Assembly: GCA_036380355.1 (NCBI GenBank)
Contig: DASVEW010000045.1
Span: 27,862 to 91,861, forward strand
Length of the DNA: 64,000 bases
DNA from: JACDAN01 sp036380355
GTDB taxonomy: Bacteria > Actinomycetota > Thermoleophilia > Gaiellales > Gaiellaceae
Reading direction: 5' to 3'
Made by a program: the position numbers and the translations under genes. Below the pieces are notes generated by a model. That model worked only from the letters and a program-made list of their open reading frames with translations. It searched no databases and was not told the DNA's origin. Shown here one piece after another: positions 40,650-48,753 of this stretch (its first letter is position 1; each line of letters starts with the position of its first letter).

Positions 40650-41812
40650 GGTTCGACGATCGGAGCGCCCGGGAGACCGCGCACGCCGGATTTGCCGCCC
40701 AGCCACTTGTTCACCGTGGCGCCGACGTCGGCGAACTCCCCGTCGTGCCGCGCGCCGCGGGCGTTGCGCCCCTCGACGTACGCGAGCAGCATCGCGTGTT
40801 CCCGCGAGTGGTCCGTGGAAGGGGTCGTCGGATCGCACCCGTGGTCGGAGGTGAGGATCAGGAGGTCGCCTTCGCGCAGTGCGCCGAGCAGGTCCGGAAG
40901 CCGCCGGTCGAAGTCCTGCAGGCAGCGGTGGAAGTTCACCGGGTCGTTGCGGTGGCCCCAGAGCATGTCGGTCTCGACGAGGTTCACGAAGACCAGGCCG
41001 TCGTCCAGCTCCCTCAGCAGCCGCTCGATCACCGTGATCCCTTCGACGTTGGAGCGGGTCGGGTGCGACTCGTCGATGTCGACGCCGGCAAAGATGTCCC
41101 TGATCTTCCCGACGCCGTGCACCGCGTGGCCGGCCTCGCGGACGAGCGTCAGGTAGTTCGGCTGCCGTGGCTTCAGCGACCAGTCGTGGCGGTCCGGCGT
41201 CCGTGTGTAGTTGCCGGGCTCGCCCTCGAACGGCCGAGCGATCACACGTCCGACGGCGTGCTTGCCGGTGAGGATGCCGCGAGCGGCCTCGGACGCCGCG
41301 TAGAGCTCCTCGAGCGGAATCGTGTCCGTGTGAGCCGCGATCTGGAAGACGCTGTCGCCGGACGTGTACACGATCCATTTGCCGGTCTTCTGGTGCTCCT
41401 CGCCCAGCTCCTCGATGATCTCCGTCCCCGACGCCGGCTTGTTCCCGAGCACACCGCGCCCGGTCCGGTGCGAGAAGGGGTCGATGACCTCGAACGGAAA
41501 GCCGTGCGGGTAGGTCGGAAAGGGCTGGGCGGTGACGACCCCCATGAGCTCCCAGTGGCCCGCCGTCGTGTCCTTGCCCTTCGAGCGCTCCAGCAGCCGG
41601 CCGGCGATCGCCGGCGCTCCGGGCTGCGGCGGAGCGCCCTCGAGCTCCTTGATGTTCCCGAGCCCGATCGCCTCCAGGTTCGGGAGGTCGAGCCCGCCGA
41701 CGGCCTTCGCGACATTTCCAAGCGTGTCCGAGCCCTCGTCGCCGTAGTCGGCCGCATCCGGCAACTCTCCCGCCCCGACGGCGTCGAGGACGATGACGCA
41801 CGCCCGTGGCAT
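40646..41812 (-). CDS. deoB: Phosphopentomutase
   Basis: 388 residues. Converts (deoxy)ribose-1-phosphate to the 5-phosphate. Alkaline-phosphatase superfamily metal sites are visible: VIVLDAVGAGELPDA at the start, GKDTTAGHWE with the phosphorylated Thr, YTSGDSVFQIAAH, and LTSDHGCDPTTPSTDHSREH. A TAGAAT box lies exactly 6 nt before the ATG. Forms an operon with deoA. Confidence 0.96.
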   Translation of the reverse strand: MPRACVIVLDAVGAGELPDAADYGDEGSDTLGNVAKAVGGLDLPNLEAIGLGNIKELEGAPPQPGAPAIAGRLLERSKGKDTTAGHWELMGVVTAQPFPTYPHGFPFEVIDPFSHRTGRGVLGNKPASGTEIIEELGEEHQKTGKWIVYTSGDSVFQIAAHTDTIPLEELYAASEAARGILTGKHAVGRVIARPFEGEPGNYTRTPDRHDWSLKPRQPNYLTLVREAGHAVHGVGKIRDIFAGVDIDESHPTRSNVEGITVIERLLRELDDGLVFVNLVETDMLWGHRNDPVNFHRCLQDFDRRLPDLLGALREGDLLILTSDHGCDPTTPSTDHSREHAMLLAYVEGRNARGARHDGEFADVGATVNKWLGGKSGVRGLPGAPIVEP

Positions 41813-41817
41813 GCGAC

Positions 41818-41824
41818 TATTCTA
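41818..41824. promoter_or_regulatory. Symmetric -10 box between deoB and a small membrane protein gene
   Basis: TATTCTA reads as TAnnnT on both strands. Gaps from the hexamers to the starts are 6 nt (deoB ATG, 41812) and 9 nt (TTG, 41833). Confidence 0.5.
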
Positions 41825-41832
41825 AGTTTGCT

Positions 41833-41982
41833 TTGGAGACCGCCCTGGGCCTTATCGGCATGCTCGTCTTCATCGTGGCGACCATCGCGCTCGCCGCCGG
41901 TGTCACGTACGCCATCGTCCGGATCTCGCCGACGAACCGCCGCAAGAACGGCGAGACGAAGCCTAAGCCCGCGGAGGGCTAG
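41833..41982 (+). CDS. Small single-pass membrane protein (49 aa)
   Basis: Starts at TTG 41833, 9 nt after a TATTCT box. One hydrophobic helix (ALGLIGMLVFIVATIALAAGVTYAI) followed by a basic tail (NRRKNGETKPKP). The product resembles small conserved membrane proteins seen in actinobacteria. Its TAG shares a CTAG with the stop of the opposing ald gene. Function unknown. Confidence 0.6.
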   Translation: METALGLIGMLVFIVATIALAAGVTYAIVRISPTNRRKNGETKPKPAEG

Positions 41983-43103
41983 ACCGGCGAAAGCGGCAGG
42001 ACGTCCTCGAGCGGCGTGTACTCGAGGCCGTGCGCCTCGGCGACCGCCTCGTACGTGATGCGCCCGTCGAGCACGTTCACGCCGCGCGCGAGCGCGCGAT
42101 CCCGCGCGATCGCCTCACGCAGCCCGTAGTCCGCGATCTCCTCGACGTAGGGCAGCGTCGCGTTCGTGAGCGCCTTCGTCGACGTGATCGGCACGGCGCC
42201 CGGCATGTTCGCGACGCAGTAGTGGATGACGCCGTCCACGACGAACACGGGCTCGGAGTGCGTCGTCGGCCGTGAGGTCTCGACGCAGCCGCCCTGGTCG
42301 ATCGCGACGTCGGCGATCACCGATCCCTCCTTCATGCCGGCCACCATCTCGCGCGTGATCAGCTTCGGCGCGAGCGCTCCCGGGATGAGAACCGCGCCGA
42401 TGACGAGGTCGGCCTCGGCGACCGACTCCTCGATCTGCAGCGCGTTCGACATGAGCAGCGTGACGCGCGAGCCGAGCACCTCCTCGAGGTGGCGCATACG
42501 GTCGATCGAGCGCTCGAGGATCGTCACCTCGGCCCCGAGACCGAGCGCGATGACCGCTGCGTTGTAGCCGACCATGCCGCCGCCGATCACAACCGCCATC
42601 CCGGGCGCGACGCCGGGGACCCCGCCGAGCAGCAGGCCGCGCCCGCCGCGGGGCTTCTCCAGGAACGTCGCCCCCGCCTGCGACGCGAGCCTGCCGGCGA
42701 TCTCGCTCATCGGGGCGAGCAGCGGCAGCGCGTGATCGTCGGTCTCGACCGTCTCGTACGCGACGCACGCCGCCCCGCTCTCGACCAGCGCCTGCGTCAG
42801 CTCCTCGCTGGCGGCCAGGTGGAGGTACGTGAAGAGGATCTGGCCCTCGCGCAGCCTGGCGTACTCCTCCGGCAGCGGTTCCTTCACCTTGAGCACGAGC
42901 TCCGAGTCCGCCCAGACCTCGTCGACCGAGCCGATCCGGGCGCCGACGGCCGTGTACGCCTCGTCGGGGAACGCGCTGCCCTCCCCGGCGCCTCGTTCGA
43001 CGACGACGCTGTGGCCCCGCCGGGTCAGCTCGAGCGCACCGGCCGGCGTCAGCGCGACGCGGTACTCGTCCTGCTTGATCTCCCTGGGGACGCCGACGTT
43101 CAT
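41979..43103 (-). CDS. ald: Alanine dehydrogenase
   Basis: 374 residues. NAD-dependent interconversion of alanine and pyruvate plus ammonia. Start VGVPREIKQDEYRVALTP; the catalytic Lys in VLKVKEP and His in YLHLAAS; NAD-binding VVIGGGMVGYNAA; and the C-terminal MPGAVPITSTKALTNATLPY are all diagnostic. GGAATAATCCCC, also found before ppdK, lies 4 nt upstream of the ATG. Confidence 0.97.
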   Translation of the reverse strand: MNVGVPREIKQDEYRVALTPAGALELTRRGHSVVVERGAGEGSAFPDEAYTAVGARIGSVDEVWADSELVLKVKEPLPEEYARLREGQILFTYLHLAASEELTQALVESGAACVAYETVETDDHALPLLAPMSEIAGRLASQAGATFLEKPRGGRGLLLGGVPGVAPGMAVVIGGGMVGYNAAVIALGLGAEVTILERSIDRMRHLEEVLGSRVTLLMSNALQIEESVAEADLVIGAVLIPGALAPKLITREMVAGMKEGSVIADVAIDQGGCVETSRPTTHSEPVFVVDGVIHYCVANMPGAVPITSTKALTNATLPYVEEIADYGLREAIARDRALARGVNVLDGRITYEAVAEAHGLEYTPLEDVLPLSPV

Positions 43104-43107
43104 TTGC

Positions 43108-43119
43108 GGGGATTATTCC
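43108..43119 (-). promoter_or_regulatory. GGAATAATCCCC motif before ald
   Basis: Identical to the motif at 22822-22833 before ppdK. It ends 4 nt before the ald ATG and lies just after the stop of the aldo-keto reductase gene. Confidence 0.4.
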
Positions 43120-43120
43120 G

Positions 43121-43897
43121 TCAGGCGCCGGCGAGCCGCTCGACGAGGCTCCGCTCGTCGGGGCCGAACCAGGGCGGCTCACCCGCCAGCGCGTTCTCGG
43201 CGGCGTGGAGCGGGTTGCGCGTCGCCGGGATGACGACGTCCACGCGCCCCTCGGAGAGAGCCCACTTGAGCAGCGCCTGCGCCCACGTGCCGACGCCGAG
43301 CTCGCGCAGCGGCTCGAGCGCCTCGGGGCCCGGCTCGCGCCCCACCAGCTCGCCCGTGCCGAGCGGACGCATGACGATCACGGCCATGCCGCGCTCGGCC
43401 GCCAGCGGGAGCAGCTCGCGCTCGCACTCCCGCTCGAGCGGGTTGTAGGGCAGCTGGACGGTCTCGAAGCGGCGAGTCCGCATCGCCTCGGCCATCTCGC
43501 CGAACGCCGACGGCGCGTAGTGCGTGACGCCGAGCCGGCGGATCCTTCCGGCCTCGACCTCTTGCTCCAGCGAAGGAAGGTGCTCGCGCCAGGAGACGAG
43601 GTTGTGGACCTGCTCGACGTCGACCCAGCCGAACCACCCGAGCTGCTCGGCGAGCTGCGCGCGGCCCTGGTCAACGGTCGGCGCCCAGATCTTCGTGGCG
43701 ACGATCGCCTCGTCGCGCCGCTCTCCGAGGGCGGCGGCCAGCGAGCGTTCGGCCGGGCCGTACATCGGCGAGGAGTCGAAGAGGCGAATCCCCGAGGCGA
43801 GGGCGGCGCCGACCACGTCGCTCGCGAGCTCGACGTCGCCGCCGAATGTGTTCCAGGTGCCGAGGCCGACCACCGGGCCGAGCTTGCGCTCCTCCAT
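43121..43897 (-). CDS. Aldo/keto reductase
   Basis: 258 residues from ATG 43897, whose A is shared with the upstream TGA (TGATG). AKR fold: VGLGTWNTFG, then RLFDSSPMYGPAERSLAAAL with catalytic Asp/Tyr, VATKIW with Lys, and QVHN with the His-position variant. NADPH-binding end is IPATRNPLHAAENA. The substrate is unknown. Third gene of an M20 peptidase - DUF3866 - AKR run. Confidence 0.88.
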   Translation of the reverse strand: MEERKLGPVVGLGTWNTFGGDVELASDVVGAALASGIRLFDSSPMYGPAERSLAAALGERRDEAIVATKIWAPTVDQGRAQLAEQLGWFGWVDVEQVHNLVSWREHLPSLEQEVEAGRIRRLGVTHYAPSAFGEMAEAMRTRRFETVQLPYNPLERECERELLPLAAERGMAVIVMRPLGTGELVGREPGPEALEPLRELGVGTWAQALLKWALSEGRVDVVIPATRNPLHAAENALAGEPPWFGPDERSLVERLAGA

Positions 43898-44883
43898 CAG
43901 GCGGCAGGCTTGTCCCGCGCCACCTCGCCGGCCGCGAACGCGCACATGAAGAAGCACGGGTCGTCCTCGAGCCGGCGGCCCATGTGCGACATCGGGAGCC
44001 GGGCGCAGTCCTCGTGCCAGCCGTCCACGTCGACCTCCTCGCGCGGCTCCAGCCACTCGGGCGCCCCCAACCCTCTCGGCCAGGCGACCGCGACCTCTGC
44101 CAGACAGAGGCTCAGGATCCCCCGCACGTGGTGCGAGACACCGAGATGGCGCTCGCGCATGTCCGCTTCCGAGACCCGCACGGCGAGGATCGGCTTGCCG
44201 CCGAGCGCCGCGGCCGTGTTGGCGGCGAGCGCCGCCGCGACGCCCCCATGACCCAGCAGCGAGCCCGTGCCCACGATTCCCGGGCCGATCGAGCAGATGA
44301 CGGCGTCGAACCCCTGGGCTGCGCACCACGCGAGCGCCGACGCGGGGCCCACCGCCTGGACGTCGCCGTCGGTGCACGGCGATGCGGCGACGGCGACCTC
44401 GAGGAGCCCCTCCTCCTTCAGCGTCCGCACGGTGTCCGACAGGGACACGGGAAGCGCTCCACCACCGAGCTGGACATAGGCAACGCGCTGCAGACGGCTC
44501 ATCCCCGCGCGGACCGGTGCGACCTGGCTGTGGACGGAGCAGCAGACCACGGGCATGCCGTTCAGGCTCTCAGCCAGCGGCCCGTCCTCTTCGACGTGCC
44601 GAGTGGCCGACTGCAGCGGCGTGTAGGGGAGCGTCATCACGTGCGCGCCCTCCTCCCCACCCGCGCCCAGCCCGCGTGTCAGGTTCACGTAGAGGACGTC
44701 GAAACCGCCCGTCCCGAGCTCGAGCTCACGTGCCTGGACGTTGACGATGACCTCGTCGCCGATCTCCACCGGACCCGTCAGGCGCGGATAGGAGACGGTC
44801 GGCTGTCCGTCCACATCCAGCCGCACGAGCCCGTCGTGCTCCTCCGAGATCCCGGTGACCGTGCCGCGCCTGAGGCTCAGCAC
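43897..44883 (-). CDS. DUF3866 family protein
   Basis: 328 residues from GTG 44883 (LSLRRGTVTGI); the frame is open 10 codons further but that part would lie within the preceding gene. DUF3866 proteins are widespread in actinobacteria with unknown function. Typical segments: VNLTRGLGAGGEEGAHVMTLPYTPLQ, SLLGHGGVAAALAANTAAALGGKPILAVRVSEADMRERH (in parts), GILSLCLAEVAVAWP, and a C-terminal FFMCAFAAGEVARDKP. Confidence 0.85.
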   Translation of the reverse strand: MLSLRRGTVTGISEEHDGLVRLDVDGQPTVSYPRLTGPVEIGDEVIVNVQARELELGTGGFDVLYVNLTRGLGAGGEEGAHVMTLPYTPLQSATRHVEEDGPLAESLNGMPVVCCSVHSQVAPVRAGMSRLQRVAYVQLGGGALPVSLSDTVRTLKEEGLLEVAVAASPCTDGDVQAVGPASALAWCAAQGFDAVICSIGPGIVGTGSLLGHGGVAAALAANTAAALGGKPILAVRVSEADMRERHLGVSHHVRGILSLCLAEVAVAWPRGLGAPEWLEPREEVDVDGWHEDCARLPMSHMGRRLEDDPCFFMCAFAAGEVARDKPAA

Positions 44884-44884
44884 G

Positions 44885-46033
44885 CTACGCGTCCTGGGCT
44901 GACGGCGTCTCACGCGCGACGTCCACGAGCGCGAGCGTGACCTCGACCATGCGCTCCAGGTCCGCGACCGCGATGTGCTCGTCGGGCGTGTGGATCTCCA
45001 TCATCCCGTTGGCGAGGTTCACGCAGGCCTTGCCCCGCTCGTTGAAGACGTTGGCGTCGGCCCCTCCGCCGGTGAAGCCGAGACGCGGCTCGACGCCGGC
45101 ACGCTGGAGGGCAGCGCAGGCGAGCGCGACCGGGAGGTCGCCGCGGTTGAACCGGTAGCCGCGGTAGCTCTCCTCGACGGTCGTCTCCGCCTCGCACTGC
45201 TCGAGCGCGGCGGCGAACGTGACCGTCTCGAGGATCTCGCGCACGAGGTCGGAGAGCTTCTCCTCGGTGTGCGAGCGGACGTCGATCGAGAAGGCGCACC
45301 GGTCCGGGACGATGTTCTTCGCCGTCCCGCCGCTGATGAGGCCGACGTTCGCGGTGGTCTCGTCGTCGAGCCGGCCGAGGCGCAGGTCGGCGATCGCGCG
45401 CGAGGCGGCGGCGATCGCGGAACGGCCTTCCTCCGGCGCCATGCCAGCATGGGCGGCGCGACCGCGGAGCACCACCTCGATCTGGCGCGCGTACGGTGCG
45501 CCGAGGACCACGCCGCCGATCGGCGCGCCCTGGTCGTAGACGAAGCCGGTGTCCGCCTCCAGCCGGGAGGCGTCGAACGCCTTGGCGCCCCGCAGCCCCA
45601 CTTCCTCCTTCGGCGTGAAGAGCAGCTCGATTCCGGCGTGTGGACGGCCCTGGGCGAGGATCCGGCTTGCAGCGTCGAGCATCGCCGCCACGGCAGCCTT
45701 GTTGTCTGCGCCGAGGATCGTCCCGCCGGCGTTCCGCACGACGCCCTCGTCCACGACGGGCTCGAGCGCCCCGGTCGGCGGCACCGTGTCGAGGTGGGCG
45801 CAGAGGAAGATCGGGACGCCGCCGTTCTCCGAGGTCGCCGGCAGCCGGGCGAAAAGGTTGCCGGCGTTCGAACCGATCCTCGCTCCCGCATCGTCTTCCT
45901 CGACGTCGAGCCCGAGCCCTTCCAGGTACGCGCGCACGCGGTCGGCCACCTCGCGCTCCTCACCCGGCGGGCTCGGGATCGCGGCGAGCTCGGTGAAGAG
46001 CGTCAGGACGTCGGGCCGAGGGCTCCGCGACAT
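44885..46033 (-). CDS. M20/M42-type metallopeptidase (PepT-like tripeptidase)
   Basis: 382 residues from ATG 46033. Two-zinc aminoacylase fold: LCAHLDTVPP with the first His/Asp, ILGADNKAAVAAM with the bridging Asp, FTPKEEVGLRGAKAF with the catalytic and metal Glu, and the late EIHTPDEHI. The dimerisation domain (RGRAAHAGMAPEEGRSAI) lies in the middle. Resembles PepT-like tripeptidases. A TACACT box lies exactly 6 nt upstream (46040-46045). The 234 bp upstream, to the next gene, hold no further gene I can support. Confidence 0.9.
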   Translation of the reverse strand: MSRSPRPDVLTLFTELAAIPSPPGEEREVADRVRAYLEGLGLDVEEDDAGARIGSNAGNLFARLPATSENGGVPIFLCAHLDTVPPTGALEPVVDEGVVRNAGGTILGADNKAAVAAMLDAASRILAQGRPHAGIELLFTPKEEVGLRGAKAFDASRLEADTGFVYDQGAPIGGVVLGAPYARQIEVVLRGRAAHAGMAPEEGRSAIAAASRAIADLRLGRLDDETTANVGLISGGTAKNIVPDRCAFSIDVRSHTEEKLSDLVREILETVTFAAALEQCEAETTVEESYRGYRFNRGDLPVALACAALQRAGVEPRLGFTGGGADANVFNERGKACVNLANGMMEIHTPDEHIAVADLERMVEVTLALVDVARETPSAQDA

Positions 46034-46267
46034 GGGCCGAGTGTACGGCGTGCCGGTCGCCATCTCGGCCGGCGACATGGCCGTTTTGGACATCTTGCGG
46101 GGGCGTTCCACGTGCGCAAGCGTACGAGGAGCGTGGTAGCCATGGCCCTCTGTCGTTCCTTGTGAGCCGTCTCTGCGTCGAATCTGTGCCGGTTCTCGCG
46201 ATCGCGACACCGTCGAGCGAGCACGACAGTACGTTGGCGGTTCTGGCAACGACACCAAGGAGACGCC

Positions 46268-46909
46268 ATGAAACGCTTGCTGCTCGCTGCGAGCCTCGCC
46301 GTCGCGAGCTCGTTCATCGCGGTCGCTCCGGCCCCGGCGGGAACGATCCAGGAGGAAGGCGAGGACACCTGTGCGTGCTACGACCCGCCGCCCCCTCCGC
46401 CGCCTCCTCCTCCGCCCGCGCCGCCACCGCCGCCACCACCACCTCCTCCGCCACCCCCACCGCCGCCACCACCGCCTCCGCCGGGCGACGACCCGTGGGC
46501 GCCGGAGGAGGCTCCTGGCGAGGGATCGGGCGACTGGCACCCGAATCCCGGCGGCGGCTGGCAGCTCTACGGGTCGTCGTGCTTCGCGAAGGAGCTGAAG
46601 CGCTCGACAGGCTCGGGGCCGTGGGGTCGGCGGCTCTTCCTCTACACCGTCTGGTGCGGCAAGAGCGGGCTGATCACGTACCGGCGAAGCTCGGTACGAA
46701 CCCATCACGACACGTTCTGCTGGAACCCGAACGGCCCGAACGTGACGAAGACGTTCGGCGGAGCGAACTACTCGCTCGTCGAAGTCCAGGCGTGGGTCGA
46801 AGTCAGTTGCGCGTCGATCCCGACCGGATGGCCGAACTTCCACGACACGCTGATGATGCGCGTGCGGTATTTCCCCAACGGCGCGTACAGGACGGTCGCA
46901 TGGGGATAG
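46268..46909 (+). CDS. Secreted protein with a long polyproline tract
   Basis: 213 residues with a signal peptide (KRLLLAASLAVASSFIAVAPAPAG). A tract of 11 Pro, one Ala and 21 Pro occupies residues 40-72 (46385-46483). A C-terminal cysteine-bearing domain follows (GSSCFAKEL, LYTVWCGKSG, DTFCWNPNGPN, VEVSCAS: two likely disulfides), rich in aromatic residues. AAGGAG precedes the ATG. The polyproline tract should need EF-P for translation; efp is 15 kb away. Family not recognised; the domain looks exported and globular. Confidence 0.8.
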   Translation: MKRLLLAASLAVASSFIAVAPAPAGTIQEEGEDTCACYDPPPPPPPPPPPAPPPPPPPPPPPPPPPPPPPPPGDDPWAPEEAPGEGSGDWHPNPGGGWQLYGSSCFAKELKRSTGSGPWGRRLFLYTVWCGKSGLITYRRSSVRTHHDTFCWNPNGPNVTKTFGGANYSLVEVQAWVEVSCASIPTGWPNFHDTLMMRVRYFPNGAYRTVAWG

Positions 46910-46919
46910 GAAGCCTCAA

Positions 46920-47060
46920 ATGACGATGAGACGCCTCGTCGTCGTGATCGTCCTCGTGTGGGTACTGCTGGGCATTGTCGCTCTCATCGCCTTCAACATC
47001 GGGGACAGCACCCCGGGGGACGGGCGAGGCGACACGATCGAGCAGTCGGCCGGCACGTGA
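46920..47060 (+). CDS. Small single-pass membrane protein (46 aa)
   Basis: ATG at 46920, 10 nt after the preceding stop, with GGAAG upstream. A basic start (TMRRLVVV) and one long hydrophobic helix to about residue 25, then a polar acidic tail (GDSTPGDGRGDTIEQ). Probably co-transcribed with the polyproline protein gene. Coding status is supported by position and codon pattern only. Confidence 0.5.
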   Translation: MTMRRLVVVIVLVWVLLGIVALIAFNIGDSTPGDGRGDTIEQSAGT

Positions 47061-47100
47061 GGGAGCGCCGAACAGCCTCGGCCGGCGCTGCGGCGGCCGG

Positions 47101-48753
47101 CTACGCGGGGACTCGGGCGGGCGCTGCGGCGTCCGTCCGGGCCCGCGACCGTTCGAGCGCGGCCCCGATGAACTCCCGGAAGAGCGGCGTCGGCCGCGTC
47201 GGGCGGGACTTGAACTCCGGGTGGAACTGGCTCGCGACGAACCAGGGATGGTCGGGGAGCTCGATGATCTCGACGAGCCTCCCTTCCTGATAGGTGCCCG
47301 ACACGACGAGGCCGGCCTCCTCGAGCGCCGGCCGGAAGTGGTTGTTGACCTCGTACCGGTGGCGGTGCCGCTCGTTGACGACCGGCTCGCCGTAGGCCTC
47401 GCGCGTGCGGGTCCCCTCGGCGAGCTCGACGGCCTGGGCTCCGAGTCGCATCGTCCCTCCGAGATCCTCGACCTCCTTCTGCTCGGGCAACAGGTCGATC
47501 ACGGGATACGGCGTCTCGGGGTCCATCTCCGTCGAGTTCGCGCCCTCGAGGCCGACGACGTGCCTGGCGAACTCAGAGATCGCGACGTGCATCCCGAGGC
47601 AGATGCCGAGGTAGGGGATCTTCCGCTCGCGCGCGACGCGGCAGGCCATGATCTTCCCCTCCCACCCGCGCGAGCCGAAGCCGCCGGGAACGAGGATGCC
47701 GTCGATCTCCTCGAGCTCCGCCTCGAGCTCCTCGAGCGAGGCGCCCTCGGCGTCGACCCAGCGGACGCGCACGGTCGCGCCATGGTGGATTCCCGCGTGC
47801 TTCAGCGCCTCGTGCACAGAGAGGTACGCGTCGTGGAGCTGGACGTACTTGCCGACGAGGGCGATCTCGATCGTCTCGTCCAGGGCCTTGATCCGCCCGG
47901 CGAGGTCGAGCCATTCGCCGAGGTCGGCCTCGACGTCCGGCAGGCCGAGCTTCTCCACGACCAGCCGGTCGAGACCCTCCTCCTGGAGGGCTGACGGCAC
48001 GAGATAGACGTCCGGAACGTCGCGGTTGACCACGACGGCCTCGGGATCGATGTCGGCGAAGAGCGCGATCTTGTCCCGCAGCTCGCGGCTCAGCGCCTCC
48101 GTGGAGCGGCAGACGACCACGTCTGGATGGATGCCGATGCGGCGCAGCTCGTTGACCGAGTGCTGCGTCGGCTTCGTCTTCAGCTCGCCGGCCGAGTCGA
48201 CGAACGGCACGTAGGTGACGTGGACGTACATGACGTTCTCCGGGCCGGCTTCGCGCCGGAACTGGCGGATCGCCTCGAGGAACGGCAGCGACTCGATGTC
48301 GCCGACGGTCCCGCCCACCTCGCTGATGACGACATCCGTGTCGGACGCGTCGGCCACGCGCCGGATCCGCTCCTTGATCTCGTTCGTGATGTGCGGGATG
48401 ACCTGGACGGTGGACCCCAGGTACTCGCCCTTGCGCTCCTTGCGGAGCACCGAGTACCAGATCGAGCCGGACGTGTGGTTGGCGTTCCGCGACAGGTTCT
48501 CGTCGATGAAGCGCTCGTAATGTCCGATGTCCAGGTCGGTTTCGGCCCCGTCCTCGGTGACGAACACCTCGCCGTGCTGGAACGGGCTCATGGTCCCCGG
48601 ATCCACGTTCAGGTACGGGTCGAACTTCTGCACCTGCACCTTGAGGCCGCGCGCCTTCAGCAGTCGGCCGAGCGAGGCTGCGGTGATGCCCTTTCCCAGA
48701 GACGAGACGACGCCGCCCGTGATGAAGACGTACTTGGGCGGCCGGGCCCTCAC
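47101..48753 (-). CDS. pyrG: CTP synthase
   Basis: 550 residues from GTG overlapping the preceding stop (GTGA). Forms CTP from UTP, ATP and glutamine. The synthetase domain starts KYVFITGGVVSSLGKGITAASLG. The glutamine amidotransferase domain has GGFGSRGWEGKI, the nucleophile in LGICLGMH, and the His-Glu pair in SQFHPEFKSRP. In actinobacteria pyrG commonly sits in this steB-pyrG neighbourhood. Confidence 0.97.
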   Translation of the reverse strand: MRARPPKYVFITGGVVSSLGKGITAASLGRLLKARGLKVQVQKFDPYLNVDPGTMSPFQHGEVFVTEDGAETDLDIGHYERFIDENLSRNANHTSGSIWYSVLRKERKGEYLGSTVQVIPHITNEIKERIRRVADASDTDVVISEVGGTVGDIESLPFLEAIRQFRREAGPENVMYVHVTYVPFVDSAGELKTKPTQHSVNELRRIGIHPDVVVCRSTEALSRELRDKIALFADIDPEAVVVNRDVPDVYLVPSALQEEGLDRLVVEKLGLPDVEADLGEWLDLAGRIKALDETIEIALVGKYVQLHDAYLSVHEALKHAGIHHGATVRVRWVDAEGASLEELEAELEEIDGILVPGGFGSRGWEGKIMACRVARERKIPYLGICLGMHVAISEFARHVVGLEGANSTEMDPETPYPVIDLLPEQKEVEDLGGTMRLGAQAVELAEGTRTREAYGEPVVNERHRHRYEVNNHFRPALEEAGLVVSGTYQEGRLVEIIELPDHPWFVASQFHPEFKSRPTRPTPLFREFIGAALERSRARTDAAAPARVPA

